A stretch of DNA of 64,000 nucleotides from Micromonospora lupini str. Lupac 08 (GCF_000297395.2 NZ_HF570108.1:5689700-5753699), one strand, 5' to 3'; positions 33,562-43,347 are shown, numbered from the stretch's first letter. Notes: generated by a model not told the origin, from the letters alone. Made by a program: numbers and translations.

Positions 33562-34800
33562 TCAGCCGGCGCGCAGCTCCTCCAGCACCGCCCCGGCGGC
33601 ACGCCAGCCGCTGGCGAGAGCGCCCTGGATCGATGGACTGTCGCGGTGGTCGCCGGCCACGAACAGCCCCTCCCCCATCGAGACGGGCTTGCGCAGCCGT
33701 CCCTGCGGCGGCGGCGCGGCGGGCAGCGCTTCCGGGACGACCACTGTGGTGAGATGGGTCCAGTCGGCGGTGGATCGGCCGTACAGCCGGGTCAACTCGG
33801 CCCGGATGGTCGACTCGGGCGGGGCCTTCGGACCCACCACCGACGTGGCCACGAGGTGCCGTCCGGCGGGCGCGTACGTCGGGGCGGCGTTGCTGAGCAC
33901 CACCGTGTTCGCCACGATCTCCCGCCGGTCGCCGTCGATGAGCAGGATCGGCTCGGCGAGCGGCGGCTCGGGCGCGCTGTGGTAGTAGGTCGTGTAGCTG
34001 TGCATGCGTACCGTCGCCAGGGCCGGCAGCAGCGCGGCCGCGGCGGGCGGGTCGACGGCGACCACGACGGCCCGGCAGCGGATGGCGCCGGCCTGCGTGC
34101 GGACCAGGCCGGGCGCGACCTGCGCGACAGGGGTGTCCAGGTCGAGCAGGTCGGCGGGCAGCGGGTCGGCGATGGCCCGGGGCAGCGCGGCCATGCCCTC
34201 GGCGGGCAGGCCGATCCGGCCGCGGGCGAACGAGCGCAGCACCACCGCGAGCACGTGGCTGGAGGTGGCCAGCTCCCGGTCGATCAACACGCCGGACAGG
34301 AACGGCCGCAGCAGCTCCTCGATGATCGCGTCGGAGAGACCGGCGCGACGCAACGCCGTCTCGGCGCTGGTCTCCGGCGCGGCGAGCAGCCGGGACACCG
34401 GCAGCGTGGCGCAGCCGGTGGCGAGGGCGGCGAAGCGCAGCCGGTCGAGCAGCGAGCCCACGCCGGCCAGCGCGGTGCCGGGGGCGCCGGTCGGCTCGCG
34501 CACGGGGTTGACCAGCCGCAGCAGGTCGTCGCCCCGGCGCACCAGCACCCCGGACGTGAAGTAGCCGAGGTCGAGCCGGTCGGTGTCGAGCAGCGTGCCG
34601 AGCCGCGGGTACGCCGTGTTGAGCACCTGGAAACCGCGGTCGATCAGGTAGCCGTCGATGACATCGGTGGCAACGCGACCGCCGAGCCGGCCGCCGGCCT
34701 CCAGCAGCCGCCAGGGCACCCCGGCGCGGTGCAGCCGGCGGGCGGCGGCGAGACCGGCCAGGCCGCCGCCGACGACGACCACGTCGGTCTCAGCCAGCAT
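33562..34800 (-). CDS. FAD-dependent amine oxidase / protoporphyrinogen-oxidase-like protein
   Basis: 412 residues from ATG 34800, overlapping the MMPL gene end by 11 bases. Dinucleotide-binding motif VVVVGGGLAGLAAARRLHRAG at the N-terminus, GGRLGGRVATD (amine-oxidase signature) at about 36-46 and a C-terminal FAD contact GLFVAGDHRDSPSIQGALASG. Fits flavoproteins such as PPO-like or phytoene-desaturase-like oxidases; substrate unknown. Confidence 0.87.
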   Translation of the reverse strand: MLAETDVVVVGGGLAGLAAARRLHRAGVPWRLLEAGGRLGGRVATDVIDGYLIDRGFQVLNTAYPRLGTLLDTDRLDLGYFTSGVLVRRGDDLLRLVNPVREPTGAPGTALAGVGSLLDRLRFAALATGCATLPVSRLLAAPETSAETALRRAGLSDAIIEELLRPFLSGVLIDRELATSSHVLAVVLRSFARGRIGLPAEGMAALPRAIADPLPADLLDLDTPVAQVAPGLVRTQAGAIRCRAVVVAVDPPAAAALLPALATVRMHSYTTYYHSAPEPPLAEPILLIDGDRREIVANTVVLSNAAPTYAPAGRHLVATSVVGPKAPPESTIRAELTRLYGRSTADWTHLTTVVVPEALPAAPPPQGRLRKPVSMGEGLFVAGDHRDSPSIQGALASGWRAAGAVLEELRAG

Positions 34801-36913
34801 CGCGCGCCTCCCGCTCGCCGTTCGCCCGGGACAACCGGCCCGGCCACCAGATTTTCGGCCCGATGTCGTACGCGAGCGCGGGCACCAGCAGCGACCGGAC
34901 GATGATCGTGTCGATCAGTACCCCGATCGCGACTGCGGTACCCAACTCGACGAGGATCACCAGCGGCAGGACGGCCAGGGCGGAGAACGTCGCGGCGAGC
35001 ACGATGCCGGCGGAGGTGATCACCCCACCGGTGACGGCCAGGCCGGCGAGCACACCGGCGCGCGTGCCCCGCTTGACCGACTCCTCCCGGACCCGGCTCA
35101 TCAGGAAGATGTTGTAGTCGATCCCGAGGGCGACAAGGAAGACGAACGCGAACAGCGGGAACGACGAGTCCACACCGGGAAAGTCGAAGACGTGGCGGAA
35201 CAGCAGCGCGCAGAGACCGAGGGTGGCCGCGAAGCTGAGCAGCACCGTGCCGATGAGCAGAACCGGGGCGAGGAGGGCCCGCAGCAGCAGGGCCAGGATG
35301 ACCGCGATGACCAGCAGCACCACCGGGATGATGACGTTCTGGTCGCGCTTCGCGGCGTCGGAGGTGTCCACGTTTATCGCCGTGAAGCCGCCGACCACGG
35401 CGTCCGCGCCGGGCACCCGGTGGACGGCCACCCGCAGGTCGCGGATGGTCCGCTCGGCGCCGTCGCTGTCGGGCGGGTCGGCGAGCGTCGCCTCCAACTG
35501 CACCCGCCCGTCGACGACCTTCGGTGGGGCGTTCGGATCGGGTGGGCCGGTCTGCGGGCCGGTGGAGAGCGGACGGACGTCGGCGACGCCGCGTACGCCC
35601 TGGGCCGCCTGCGCCACCTGCCGCGCGGTCTGCTCGGTGGTGAAGATGGTGGCCGGGCTGCCGGTGCCGGCCGGGTAGTGCCGGGCGATCACCTCCTGGC
35701 CGTCCACCGAGTCGGTGCGCTGGGTGAACAGGTCGGACTGCCCGAGGGTGGTGGCGCCGAGCTGCGTGAGGCCGATTGTGAGGAGAGCCAGGACGACTGC
35801 GGTGCTCAGCCAGATCGGTCGAGCGTGGCGGGCCACGAACCCGGCGACGCGGTTCCAGATGCCGTGCTCGACCCGCGGGTCCGCCTGGTCGAGCTTGGGC
35901 CGGCGGGGCCAGAACGCCCACCGGCCGCCGAGCACCAGCAGCGCGGGCAGGAAGGTGAGCATCACCAGAAGCGTGGCGGCGATGCCGATGGCGGCGACCG
36001 GGCCGAGCGCCCGGTTGGAGTTGAGGCTGGACAGCAGCAGGCAGAGCAGGCTGACGATGACGGTGCCGCCGGACGCGATGATGGCCGGCGCGGCGCCCCT
36101 CCACGCGGCGCGCATGGCGTCCCATGGGCGGTCGTGCCGGTGCAGCTCCTCCCGGTAGCGGGCGATCATCAGTAGCGCGTAGTCGGTGCCGGCGCCGAAG
36201 ACCAGCACGGTGAGGATGCCCTGTGCCTGACCGTTGAGCTTGACGATGTCGGCGTCGGCGAGCAGGTAGACGAAGACCGAGGCCAGCGCGTACGACATTC
36301 CGGCGGCCAGCAGCGGGAAGATCCACAGGACCGGGCTGCGGTAGACGATCAGCAGGATGACAAGCACCACCACGAGCGTGACGAGCAGCAGTGGCCCGTC
36401 GATGGCGGAGAAGACCTTGATCAGGTCGGCGAGCAGGCCGGCCGGGCCGGCGACGTCCACGGTGAGGCCGTCCCGGTCGCCGCCGGCGAGGTCGCGCACC
36501 TGTTCGACGACCGCGCCGATCTCCTCGCCCTCGGCGTCGTCCACCGGCACGACGACCTGGAGTGCCTGACCGTCCTGGCTGGGGATCGGCGGGGGCAGCG
36601 GGGTGACCACGCCGGGGATCTGGGCGAACCGGGCGGCGTCGGCGGCCACCCGCTGCCGGTCGGCGTCGGTGATCCCGGTGGACCGCTCGTAGACGACCAG
36701 AGCCGGGACGGTCTGCCTGTCGACGAAGCCACCGGCGAGGTCCTGGGCACGGGTCGCCTCGGCGTCGGTGGGCAGGAAGGCGGCGTTGTCGTTGGTGGCG
36801 ACCTCGCTGAGCCGCCCGGCGTACGGGCCGGCCACACCGCCGATCACCAGCCAGGCCAGCACGACCGCCACCGCGATCAGTGTGGCCCGGCCGAAGCCAC
36901 CTCGTCCGGACAT
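34790..36913 (-). CDS. MMPL/RND-family transporter
   Basis: About 707 residues from ATG 36913 (GTG 36922 also in frame). Two repeats of one plus five transmembrane segments with large external loops (about 40-170 and 400-520). Family motifs GTDYALLMIARYREEL and LGIDYNIFLMSRVREE in the TM4 regions supply the proton-relay Asp-Tyr pair. Members export lipids or hydrophobic compounds across the membrane. Overlaps the flavoprotein gene, suggesting joint expression. Confidence 0.9.
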   Translation of the reverse strand: MSGRGGFGRATLIAVAVVLAWLVIGGVAGPYAGRLSEVATNDNAAFLPTDAEATRAQDLAGGFVDRQTVPALVVYERSTGITDADRQRVAADAARFAQIPGVVTPLPPPIPSQDGQALQVVVPVDDAEGEEIGAVVEQVRDLAGGDRDGLTVDVAGPAGLLADLIKVFSAIDGPLLLVTLVVVLVILLIVYRSPVLWIFPLLAAGMSYALASVFVYLLADADIVKLNGQAQGILTVLVFGAGTDYALLMIARYREELHRHDRPWDAMRAAWRGAAPAIIASGGTVIVSLLCLLLSSLNSNRALGPVAAIGIAATLLVMLTFLPALLVLGGRWAFWPRRPKLDQADPRVEHGIWNRVAGFVARHARPIWLSTAVVLALLTIGLTQLGATTLGQSDLFTQRTDSVDGQEVIARHYPAGTGSPATIFTTEQTARQVAQAAQGVRGVADVRPLSTGPQTGPPDPNAPPKVVDGRVQLEATLADPPDSDGAERTIRDLRVAVHRVPGADAVVGGFTAINVDTSDAAKRDQNVIIPVVLLVIAVILALLLRALLAPVLLIGTVLLSFAATLGLCALLFRHVFDFPGVDSSFPLFAFVFLVALGIDYNIFLMSRVREESVKRGTRAGVLAGLAVTGGVITSAGIVLAATFSALAVLPLVILVELGTAVAIGVLIDTIIVRSLLVPALAYDIGPKIWWPGRLSRANGEREARDAG

Positions 36914-37029
36914 GGCGCTCACCCCAAGAATCGACGCATCAATCGACGCAGCGGGAGTCTAAGTCGACATCGACCATCCTGCCGGGCGAGCACGTCGAGA
37001 GAGGGCGAAACCGGGTGGCCGCAGACGAA

Positions 37030-37060
37030 AGCGCCCGTCGGCGTACTGCCGACGGGCGCT
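37030..37060 (-). terminator. Strong hairpin terminator of tRNA-Asn
   Basis: 13-bp perfect stem AGCGCCCGTCGGC / GCCGACGGGCGCT with a five-base loop (37043-37047), followed on the minus strand by TTTCGTC, 12 bases after the tRNA 3' end. Confidence 0.75.
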
Positions 37061-37071
37061 GAGTGGAGAAG

Positions 37072-37144
37072 CTCCCCCGATTGGACTCGAACCAATAACC
37101 TGCCGGTTAACAGCCGGCTGCTCTGCCAATTGAGCTACAGGGGA
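37072..37144 (-). tRNA. tRNA-Asn (GTT)
   Basis: Minus strand, 73 bases, acceptor TCCCCTG / CGGGGGA, anticodon loop CTGTTAA, T-loop GGTTCGAGTCC, discriminator G. CCA is not encoded. Cloverleaf pairs are intact. Confidence 0.95.
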
Positions 37145-37436
37145 TCGCGCACCGCCTGGAACCGGATCTCGCCGGTGCCCTGCGACGGGACAAGAGTACA
37201 GGACATCCCCCGGTGGTGGTCCAGTGGGTTCCACTCGCATCCGCCTTGATCCAGATTCGCAGTTCAGCGCGGTGTCCGGATCGCAATCGGGGCAAATCGC
37301 CATCCCGGCACAAGCAGGCTTGAGCGGGGAGCAGGATGGGTAGTTAGCTGCGGACAGAGGACGCAGGCGCGAATTGGTCGCGCCCGACGGGGCAACCCGC
37401 CGGCGCGACGGCGCGTCAGGTACGGAAGGAGCCGCC

Positions 37437-37850
37437 ATGCGCGGAAAGATCATGTTTCTTGGCGGGCTGGCTGCGGGATTCGTCCTGGGCGCCCGTGCCG
37501 GCCGGGAGAAGTACGAAGAGCTCGTGGTTCGGGGCCGCAAGGTGCTCGACCACCCGACCGTCCAGGAGGCGGCCGGGGTCGCGCAGGCCCAGGCCAACAA
37601 GCTCTACAGCGAGGGCAAGGACAAGCTCGGCCAGACCAAGCTGGGCGAGAAGCTGGGCAACGGCAGCACCGGCAAGCAGGAGCTGACCGCCGCCGACGAC
37701 GCGTTCGCCGGCACGCCCGCCACGGTGGGCGCCAAGGCGGGCTCCGGCTCGACGGGCAGCAGCACGGTCGGCACGACCTCCGGGTCGCCGTCGGCCACCA
37801 CCCCCCGCACCAAGCCGTCCGGCTCGGGCACCAACGGCAGCACGCTCTGA
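37437..37850 (+). CDS. YtxH-like small membrane-associated protein
   Basis: 137 residues from ATG 37437 with GGAAGGA six bases upstream. The N-terminus KIMFLGGLAAGFVLGARAGR is a YtxH-type glycine-rich membrane segment, followed by a helical region (YEELVVRGRKVLDHPTVQE) and a Ser/Thr/Gly/Pro low-complexity tail. YtxH proteins are stress-associated; exact role unknown. Confidence 0.75.
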   Translation: MRGKIMFLGGLAAGFVLGARAGREKYEELVVRGRKVLDHPTVQEAAGVAQAQANKLYSEGKDKLGQTKLGEKLGNGSTGKQELTAADDAFAGTPATVGAKAGSGSTGSSTVGTTSGSPSATTPRTKPSGSGTNGSTL

Positions 37851-37862
37851 CCCATCGCACGT

Positions 37863-37898
37863 CCACGGGCCGGTCGCCGAGAGGCGACCGGCCCGTGG
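37863..37898. terminator. Bidirectional terminator hairpin
   Basis: 16-bp perfect stem (37863-37878 / 37883-37898) with GAGA loop, 12 bases past the YtxH gene stop and 15 before the convergent isomerase stop. TTTGT follows on the plus strand. Confidence 0.85.
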
Positions 37899-37913
37899 TT
37901 TGTCCGGGTGCGA

Positions 37914-38921
37914 TCAGTCCTTGCTGCTGAACGCCGCGTCGAACGCCGCGGTCGGGGCGTCGAAGGCGAGCCGGCGGACGAACTGCAGCGCCTCCGGGGC
38001 GCCGACCAGGCGATCCATCCCGGCGTCCTCCCACTCGACGGAGATCGGGCCGGTGTAGCCGATCGCGTTCAACGCCCGGAAGCAGTCCTCCCAGGGGACG
38101 TCGCCGTGCCCGGTGGAGACGAAGTCCCAGCCGCGGCGCAGGTCGGCCCAGGGCAGGTGCGAGGCGAGCCGGCCGCGCCGGCCGTCGCCGGTACGCACCT
38201 TCGCGTCCTTGCAGTCCACGTGGTAGATCCGGTCGGCGAAGTCGAAGATGAAGTTCACCGGGTCCAGCTCCTGCCAGACGAAGTGCGACGGGTCCCAGTT
38301 CAGCCCGAACGCGGGCCGGTTGCCGATCGCCTCCAACGTCCGCTTCGTCGTCCAGTAGTCGTACGCGATCTCGCTGGGGTGCACCTCGTGCGCGAATCGC
38401 ACCCCGACCTCGTCGAAGACGTCGAGGATCGGGTTCCACCGGTCGGCGAAGTCCTGGTAGCCGCGCTCGATCATCGACGGCGGCACCGGCGGGAACATCG
38501 CCAGGGTGTGCCAGATCGACGACCCGGTGAACCCGACGACGGTCTTCACGCCCAGCTTCGCCGCCGCCCGCGCGGTGTCCTTGATCTCCTCGGCGGCCCG
38601 CTGGCGGACCCCCTCGGGCTCCCCGTCGCCCCAGATCCGGGCGGGCAGGATGTCCTGGTGCCGCTCGTCGATCGGGTGGTCGCAGACCGCCTGACCGACG
38701 AGGTGGTTGGAGATCGTGAAGACCTCGAGGTTGTGCTTCGCGAGCGTCTCCCGCTTGCGGTCGACGTACGAGTCGTCGGCGAGCGCCTTGTCGACCTCGA
38801 AGTGGTCGCCCCAGCAGGCGATCTCCAGACCGTCGTAGCCCCACTCGGAGGCGAGCCGGCAGACCTCCTCGAACGGAAGGTCGGCCCACTGGCCGGTGAA
38901 GAGCGTGATGGGTCGCGCCAT
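37914..38921 (-). CDS. Sugar phosphate isomerase/epimerase (xylose-isomerase-like TIM barrel)
   Basis: 335 residues from ATG 38921 with GGGAGAAGGA upstream. TIM-barrel family motifs: ACWGDHFEVD, VVGFTGSSIW, FAHEVHPSEIAYDY, FGLNWDPSHFVWQ, YHVDCKDAKV and SVEWEDAGMD supply the metal-binding Glu/His/Asp set. Such enzymes act on sugars, keto-sugars or inosose-type cyclitols. Alone between terminator and ABC-2 genes; a link to the inositol-type genes at 55-63 kb is possible but not shown. Confidence 0.87.
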   Translation of the reverse strand: MARPITLFTGQWADLPFEEVCRLASEWGYDGLEIACWGDHFEVDKALADDSYVDRKRETLAKHNLEVFTISNHLVGQAVCDHPIDERHQDILPARIWGDGEPEGVRQRAAEEIKDTARAAAKLGVKTVVGFTGSSIWHTLAMFPPVPPSMIERGYQDFADRWNPILDVFDEVGVRFAHEVHPSEIAYDYWTTKRTLEAIGNRPAFGLNWDPSHFVWQELDPVNFIFDFADRIYHVDCKDAKVRTGDGRRGRLASHLPWADLRRGWDFVSTGHGDVPWEDCFRALNAIGYTGPISVEWEDAGMDRLVGAPEALQFVRRLAFDAPTAAFDAAFSSKD

Positions 38922-39172
38922 TGTCCTTCTCCCCTGATGTGATGGGGATTCCGTTGTGCGGACCGGGGCGAGGGTGACCGGTCAGACCGGTACGCGGCAC
39001 CGAGACGGAACACCGGTGGGTGCCGAGCGCACCTGAGCCCGGCGGGTTGCGCCTCCCACCGGGTCACCGGCCACCGTCACGGTCGCCACCCCCACCCTAT
39101 TTCCGTCAGGCCCTCTCGCGAAAGGCCCCGGGCCGATGCGAGCACCGGACCGGGGACATCTGCCCGCCCGGG

Positions 39173-40006
39173 TCAGGCGTCGCGGCGGCGCAGAGCGACA
39201 ATCGCGGCGCCGACGAACACCACCAACCACCCCACGAACACCGCCAGCCCGGCACCCGGGGAGAGCTGGTCCGAGCTGGAGGTGATCGACATGACGGCCT
39301 CTCCCGCGTTGGACGGCAGGTACGGCGAGATGGCGTCCGACCAGCTGTCCGGCAGCAGGGACGTCACACCGGGCACCACCAGCAGCAGGGCCACGAGGCT
39401 CGTGATCGCACCCGCGGTGTTGCGCAGCAGCGCGCCCAGCGCCATTCCGAGCACTCCCACGCCGGCCAGGTAGACGGCGGCGCCGAGCACCGCCCGCAGC
39501 ACACCCTCGCCGCCGAGCGAAATGCCGTCCTCGCCGAGGATGCGCTGGCCGCCGAGGAAGGTGAGCACCGCGACCGTCGCGAGCACCACGAGCGAGACGG
39601 TGGCGAGCACGGTCACCTTCGCGGCGAGCACCGGCCAGCGCTTCGGCACGGCGGCCAGCGAGGACCGGATCATGCCGGTGGAGTACTCGCCCGCGACCAG
39701 CAGCACGCCGAGCGTGCCGATCAGCAGTTGGGCGAGGTTCACCCCTCCGAGGCTGGCGCCCAGCGGGTCGAGCGAGGACGGGCCGCCGGGGGCGCTCGGG
39801 GTGCCCGGCTCGGGTGGGTTGGTGGCCAGCACTGTGGAGAAGGCCAGGCCCAGCCCGGCCAGGAGGACCACGGTGGCGGCCAGCATGATCAGAGATGAGC
39901 GCAGCGAGCGGAACTTGATCCACTCTGAGTGGACCACCCGCCACCAGGTGACCCGGGCGCCGGCCGGGATGGTGACGGTACGGGGAGCGAGCGTGCCGGC
40001 GGTCAT
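39173..40006 (-). CDS. ABC-2 type transporter permease
   Basis: 277 residues from ATG 40006, overlapping the ATPase stop (ATGA). Six hydrophobic segments, e.g. SLIMLAATVVLLAGLGLAFS, LLIGTLGVLLVAGEYSTGMI, ITSLVALLLVVPGVTSLL. EYSTGMIRSSLAAVP is typical of ABC-2 permeases of the NatB/CcmB-like group. Works with the adjacent ATPase as an exporter; substrate unknown. Confidence 0.88.
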   Translation of the reverse strand: MTAGTLAPRTVTIPAGARVTWWRVVHSEWIKFRSLRSSLIMLAATVVLLAGLGLAFSTVLATNPPEPGTPSAPGGPSSLDPLGASLGGVNLAQLLIGTLGVLLVAGEYSTGMIRSSLAAVPKRWPVLAAKVTVLATVSLVVLATVAVLTFLGGQRILGEDGISLGGEGVLRAVLGAAVYLAGVGVLGMALGALLRNTAGAITSLVALLLVVPGVTSLLPDSWSDAISPYLPSNAGEAVMSITSSSDQLSPGAGLAVFVGWLVVFVGAAIVALRRRDA

Positions 40007-40944
40007 CGAACGTTCCTTCCGGCCGGGACGTCCCCGGCGGTAGGCGCGGCGGTGTACTCCACCGCGTCGCGGGTGAGAGTCATGAACGCCTCCTCCAGGG
40101 AGGTCTGCTGCGCGGACAGCTCGTGCAGGGTCAGACCGGCGGCGGCGGCCCGGTCACCGATCTGTTGCAGGGTCAGGCCGCTCACCTCCAGCAGGCCCGG
40201 CTCGCCGCCCGACACCGTCACTTCCGGCCCGACCAGCAGGTCACGCAACTCTGCGGCCTGCGGCGAGCGGACCCGTACCGTGTCGTGCGCGGCCTGTGCG
40301 ACGAAGGCGGCGACCGGCACGTCGGCGATCAGCCGACCCCGGCCGATCACGATCAAATGGTCGGCGGTCAGCGCCATCTCGCTCATCAGGTGCGAGGAGA
40401 CGAAGACCGTCCGCCCCTCAGCGGCCAGAGCCTTGAGCAGGTGGCGAATCCAGAGGATGCCCTCCGGGTCGAGGCCGTTCACCGGCTCGTCGAGCATCAC
40501 CACCTTCGGGTCGCCGAGCATCGCGGCCGCGATGCCGAGTCGCTGGCCCATGCCGAGCGAGAAGCCGCCCGCCCGCTTGCCGGCTACCTCGCGCAGCCCG
40601 ACCAGGTCGATGACCTCGTCGACGCGGCGACGGGGAATCCCGCTGGTGGCTGCCATGGCGAGCAGGTGGTTGCGGGCGGAGCGGCCGGTGTGCACCGCCC
40701 GGGCCTCCAGGAGCGCGCCGATCTCGCGCAGCGGGGCGAGATGCTCGACGTACCGGCGGCCGTTGACGGTCACCGTGCCCGCGCTGGGCGCGTCCAGACC
40801 GAGAATCATCCGCATGGTGGTGGACTTGCCGGCGCCGTTGGGGCCGAGGAAGCCGGTCACGATGCCCGGTCGTACCTGGAACGTCAGCTCCTCGACGGCG
40901 ACCTTGTCGCCGTAGCGCTTACTCAGGTTGGTCACGTCAATCAT
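40003..40944 (-). CDS. ABC transporter ATP-binding protein
   Basis: 313 residues from ATG 40944 (the frame continues to 40998, but MIDVTNLSKRYGDK is the usual beginning). Walker A GPNGAGKST, signature FSLGMGQRLGIA, Walker B VVMLDEPVNGLDPEG and switch His in FVSSHLMSEM. Drives the ABC-2 permease encoded next, which overlaps it by four bases. Adjacent two-component genes may regulate it. Confidence 0.93.
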   Translation of the reverse strand: MIDVTNLSKRYGDKVAVEELTFQVRPGIVTGFLGPNGAGKSTTMRMILGLDAPSAGTVTVNGRRYVEHLAPLREIGALLEARAVHTGRSARNHLLAMAATSGIPRRRVDEVIDLVGLREVAGKRAGGFSLGMGQRLGIAAAMLGDPKVVMLDEPVNGLDPEGILWIRHLLKALAAEGRTVFVSSHLMSEMALTADHLIVIGRGRLIADVPVAAFVAQAAHDTVRVRSPQAAELRDLLVGPEVTVSGGEPGLLEVSGLTLQQIGDRAAAAGLTLHELSAQQTSLEEAFMTLTRDAVEYTAAPTAGDVPAGRNVR

Positions 40945-41035
40945 GGGCCCAACGATGGCCCGCGTGCCCCTGCCCTGGCGTCGGCCAGCGGCGGACACCT
41001 GGGCATACCGCAGCCGTGGTACGCCGACGGTCCGC

Positions 41036-41713
41036 CTACCGCGGCGGCTCCGCCACCCGGACCAGGCCGCTCTGGTACGCGATCACCACGAGTTGCGCCC
41101 GGTCCCGCGCGCCGAGCTTGGTCATCGAGCGGTTCACGTGCGTCTTCGCCGTCATCGGTGACACCACCAGCCGCTGCGCGATCTGCTCGTTGGAGAGCCC
41201 GGCAGCGACCAGGGCGAGCACCTCGCGCTCCCGGTCGGTGAGCGCCCCCACGCGCCGCGCGTCGGCCTGCGGATCGACGTCCGGCTGAGCCAGGAACCGG
41301 GCGATCAGCCCACGGGTGGCCCTCGGCGACAGCAGGGCGTCACCGGCGGCGACGGTACGGATGGCGTCCAGCAGCTCGCTCGGCTCGACCCCCTTGCCGA
41401 GGAAACCGCTGGCGCCGGCCCGCAGCGCCCGGAAGACGTGCTCGTCGACCTCGAAGGTGGTCAGGATCAGCACCCGTACAGCGGCCAGCTCCGGGTCGGC
41501 GGTGATCTCCTCGGTCGCGGCCAGGCCGTCCAGCTCCGGCATCCGGATGTCCATCAGCACCACGTCCGCCCGGCTACGGCGGACCAGGTCGACCGCCTCC
41601 CGGCCGGTGGCCGCCTCGCCCACCACGCTCAGGTCGGGCGCGGAGTCGACCAACGCGCGAAACCCGGCACGAATGAGCTTCTGGTCGTCGGCCAGCAGGA
41701 CCCGGATCGTCAC
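41036..41713 (-). CDS. NarL/LuxR-type response regulator
   Basis: 225 residues from ATG 41713. Receiver domain with DD acidic pair (LADDQ), phosphoacceptor Asp in DVVLMDIRMP, Thr in ILTTFEVDE and Lys in GFLGKG; LuxR HTH at the C-terminus (LTDREREVLALVAAGLSNEQ, VSPMTAKTHVNR). Overlaps the kinase stop by four bases and forms a pair with it. Confidence 0.95.
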   Translation of the reverse strand: MTIRVLLADDQKLIRAGFRALVDSAPDLSVVGEAATGREAVDLVRRSRADVVLMDIRMPELDGLAATEEITADPELAAVRVLILTTFEVDEHVFRALRAGASGFLGKGVEPSELLDAIRTVAAGDALLSPRATRGLIARFLAQPDVDPQADARRVGALTDREREVLALVAAGLSNEQIAQRLVVSPMTAKTHVNRSMTKLGARDRAQLVVIAYQSGLVRVAEPPR

Positions 41714-42900
41714 TCGGCAACCTCCTCGGGTGCGGGCAGCACCGCGCGGACGGCGAAACCCCCGTCGGGGCGTGGACCGGCGGTGAAGGTGCCGCCCACG
41801 GTCTCGGCGCGCTCCCGCATGCCGATCAGGCCCAGGCCGGAACCCGGTGTGGCCCCCGGGTCGGCAGAAGCGGGGTCGGTGCCGTCGTCGCGTACCTCGA
41901 TGGTGACGCCCTCGGGGTCGTAGCGCAGCCGGACCGCGACCCGCGCCCCCGGGGCGTGCTTGTGCGCGTTGGTCAGCGACTCCTGGATGATCCGGTACGC
42001 GGCCACGTCCACGGCACTGGGCAGGGGGCGGGGCTGCCCGGCCAGCGTCCAGCGCACCGGCTGACCTGCGGCGAAGCCCTCGACCAGCGCGTCGAGGCGG
42101 TTCAGGCTGGGCACCGGCTCCGTCTCCCCGCCCGGCTCGTCGGTCTGGCGCAGCACACCGAGCAGGGTGGCCAACTCGTCGAGCACGGTACGGCTGGCCG
42201 CGCGGACGTGCCCCAGCGCCTCCTCGGCGGCGTCCGGCTGATCGCGCAGCAGGTGCCCGGCCACGCCGGCCTGCACGCTGATCAGCGCGATGTGATGGGC
42301 GACCACGTCATGCAGCTCCCGGGCGATGCGCAGCCGCTCCTCGGCGACCCGCCGCCGGGCCTCCTCCTCCCGGGTCTGTTCGGCCCGCCGGGCGCGCTCC
42401 TCCAGCACGGCGACGTACGCACGGCGGCTGCGTACCGCGTCGCCAGCCGCCACCGCGACACCGAACCAGAGCAGCAGCACCACCACCGCAGGGTCCAGCC
42501 AGGCAACGCCGAGTGTGGCGGTCGCCGCGAGACCGACCACCAGCGCGCTGACCCCGCCGGCGAGGGCAGCGGTCCGTCGGTCGGTCAGGGTGGCGACGGT
42601 GTACGCGGCGATGGCCACCGAGATCACGAAGGGCCCGCGGGCCTGGTCGGTGAGCAGGGCCGTCACCACCGCGGAGGTGACGACAGCCAGCACCGGTAGC
42701 GGACGGCGGCGGCGCAGCGTCAGTGCCGCGCAGCCGACCAGGGCGATCAGCACGGCGCCGCCGGTCAGCGGCGCTCGCGACGGACCACCGGGCGGGTCGA
42801 CTGGCAGCAGGGAGAACACGAACAACGCGCCGGCGAGCAGCACGTCGGAGATCGTCGGATGCGCACGCGCCACCAGACGCCACCGCGCGAAACGCCCCAT
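41710..42900 (-). CDS. Sensor histidine kinase (HisKA_3 type)
   Basis: 396 residues from ATG 42900 (open frame extends to 42966). Several membrane segments (about 15-155) precede RIARELHDVVAHHIALISVQ with the phospho-His, and a C-terminal HATPase_c with N-box LTNAHKHAPGA and GLGLIGMRERAE. Belongs to the family that partners NarL-type regulators; phosphorylates the overlapping gene product. Signal unknown. Confidence 0.93.
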   Translation of the reverse strand: MGRFARWRLVARAHPTISDVLLAGALFVFSLLPVDPPGGPSRAPLTGGAVLIALVGCAALTLRRRRPLPVLAVVTSAVVTALLTDQARGPFVISVAIAAYTVATLTDRRTAALAGGVSALVVGLAATATLGVAWLDPAVVVLLLWFGVAVAAGDAVRSRRAYVAVLEERARRAEQTREEEARRRVAEERLRIARELHDVVAHHIALISVQAGVAGHLLRDQPDAAEEALGHVRAASRTVLDELATLLGVLRQTDEPGGETEPVPSLNRLDALVEGFAAGQPVRWTLAGQPRPLPSAVDVAAYRIIQESLTNAHKHAPGARVAVRLRYDPEGVTIEVRDDGTDPASADPGATPGSGLGLIGMRERAETVGGTFTAGPRPDGGFAVRAVLPAPEEVAE

Positions 42901-43254
42901 GACCGTCAAGGTACGGCAGCCGGCTGGGAGCCGTACCGACGGTGGCACGGGAGGGTCGCGCCGCATGACGGCTCGGCCGGCCCCGCCCCGGCCGTTGTGA
43001 CCGCCCTGGCGAGCCGGCCGCCCCGGCCATGGATTGTCGAGGCCGGCCCATCTTCAGCGACGCCGACGCCAGCGGCTGTGCAGCGATGCGAACCCCCGCG
43101 GCGAAACCACCCCTCCACCCATGCCCGGCCCTGTTCCGTGGGTCAGCGGAGCGGGATCGCGTCGAGCAAGCCAGGGCGATTCGGGACGCGCCCGGTGAGG
43201 CGGAGCGCGTCCCGGTGAGGCTGCTGTTGACACCGGAAGCAGGTCGCCCCTCGA

Positions 43255-43315
43255 AACGGGTGGCGTCAGCAACGGGTGGCGTCGGAACGGGTGGCGTCAG
43301 CAACGGGTGGCTCGC
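43255..43315. repeat. Tandem repeat of AACGGGTGGCGTC(A)GC/G units
   Basis: Four consecutive copies of a 15-16 base unit beginning AACGGGTGGCGTC at 43255, 43271, 43286 and 43302 (the last diverging). Copies 1+2 and 3+4 form a 31-base higher-order repeat. Confidence 0.75.
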
Positions 43316-43347
43316 AGGGGCCGTCGGCCGTGACCGGCGGCCCCTGC
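43314..43347 (-). terminator. Hairpin downstream of ThuA gene
   Basis: GCAGGGGCCG (43314-43323) pairs with CGGCCCCTGC (43338-43347), with an inner CGG/CCG extension across one mismatch. No T-tract. Lies 57 bases beyond the stop. Confidence 0.55.

Noticed and set aside
39001..39172. Possible regulatory RNA or small gene between isomerase and ABC permease
   Set aside because: Only short GC palindromes (e.g. ACCGGT-CAG-ACCGGT at about 38978-38992); no consistent structure or ORF.
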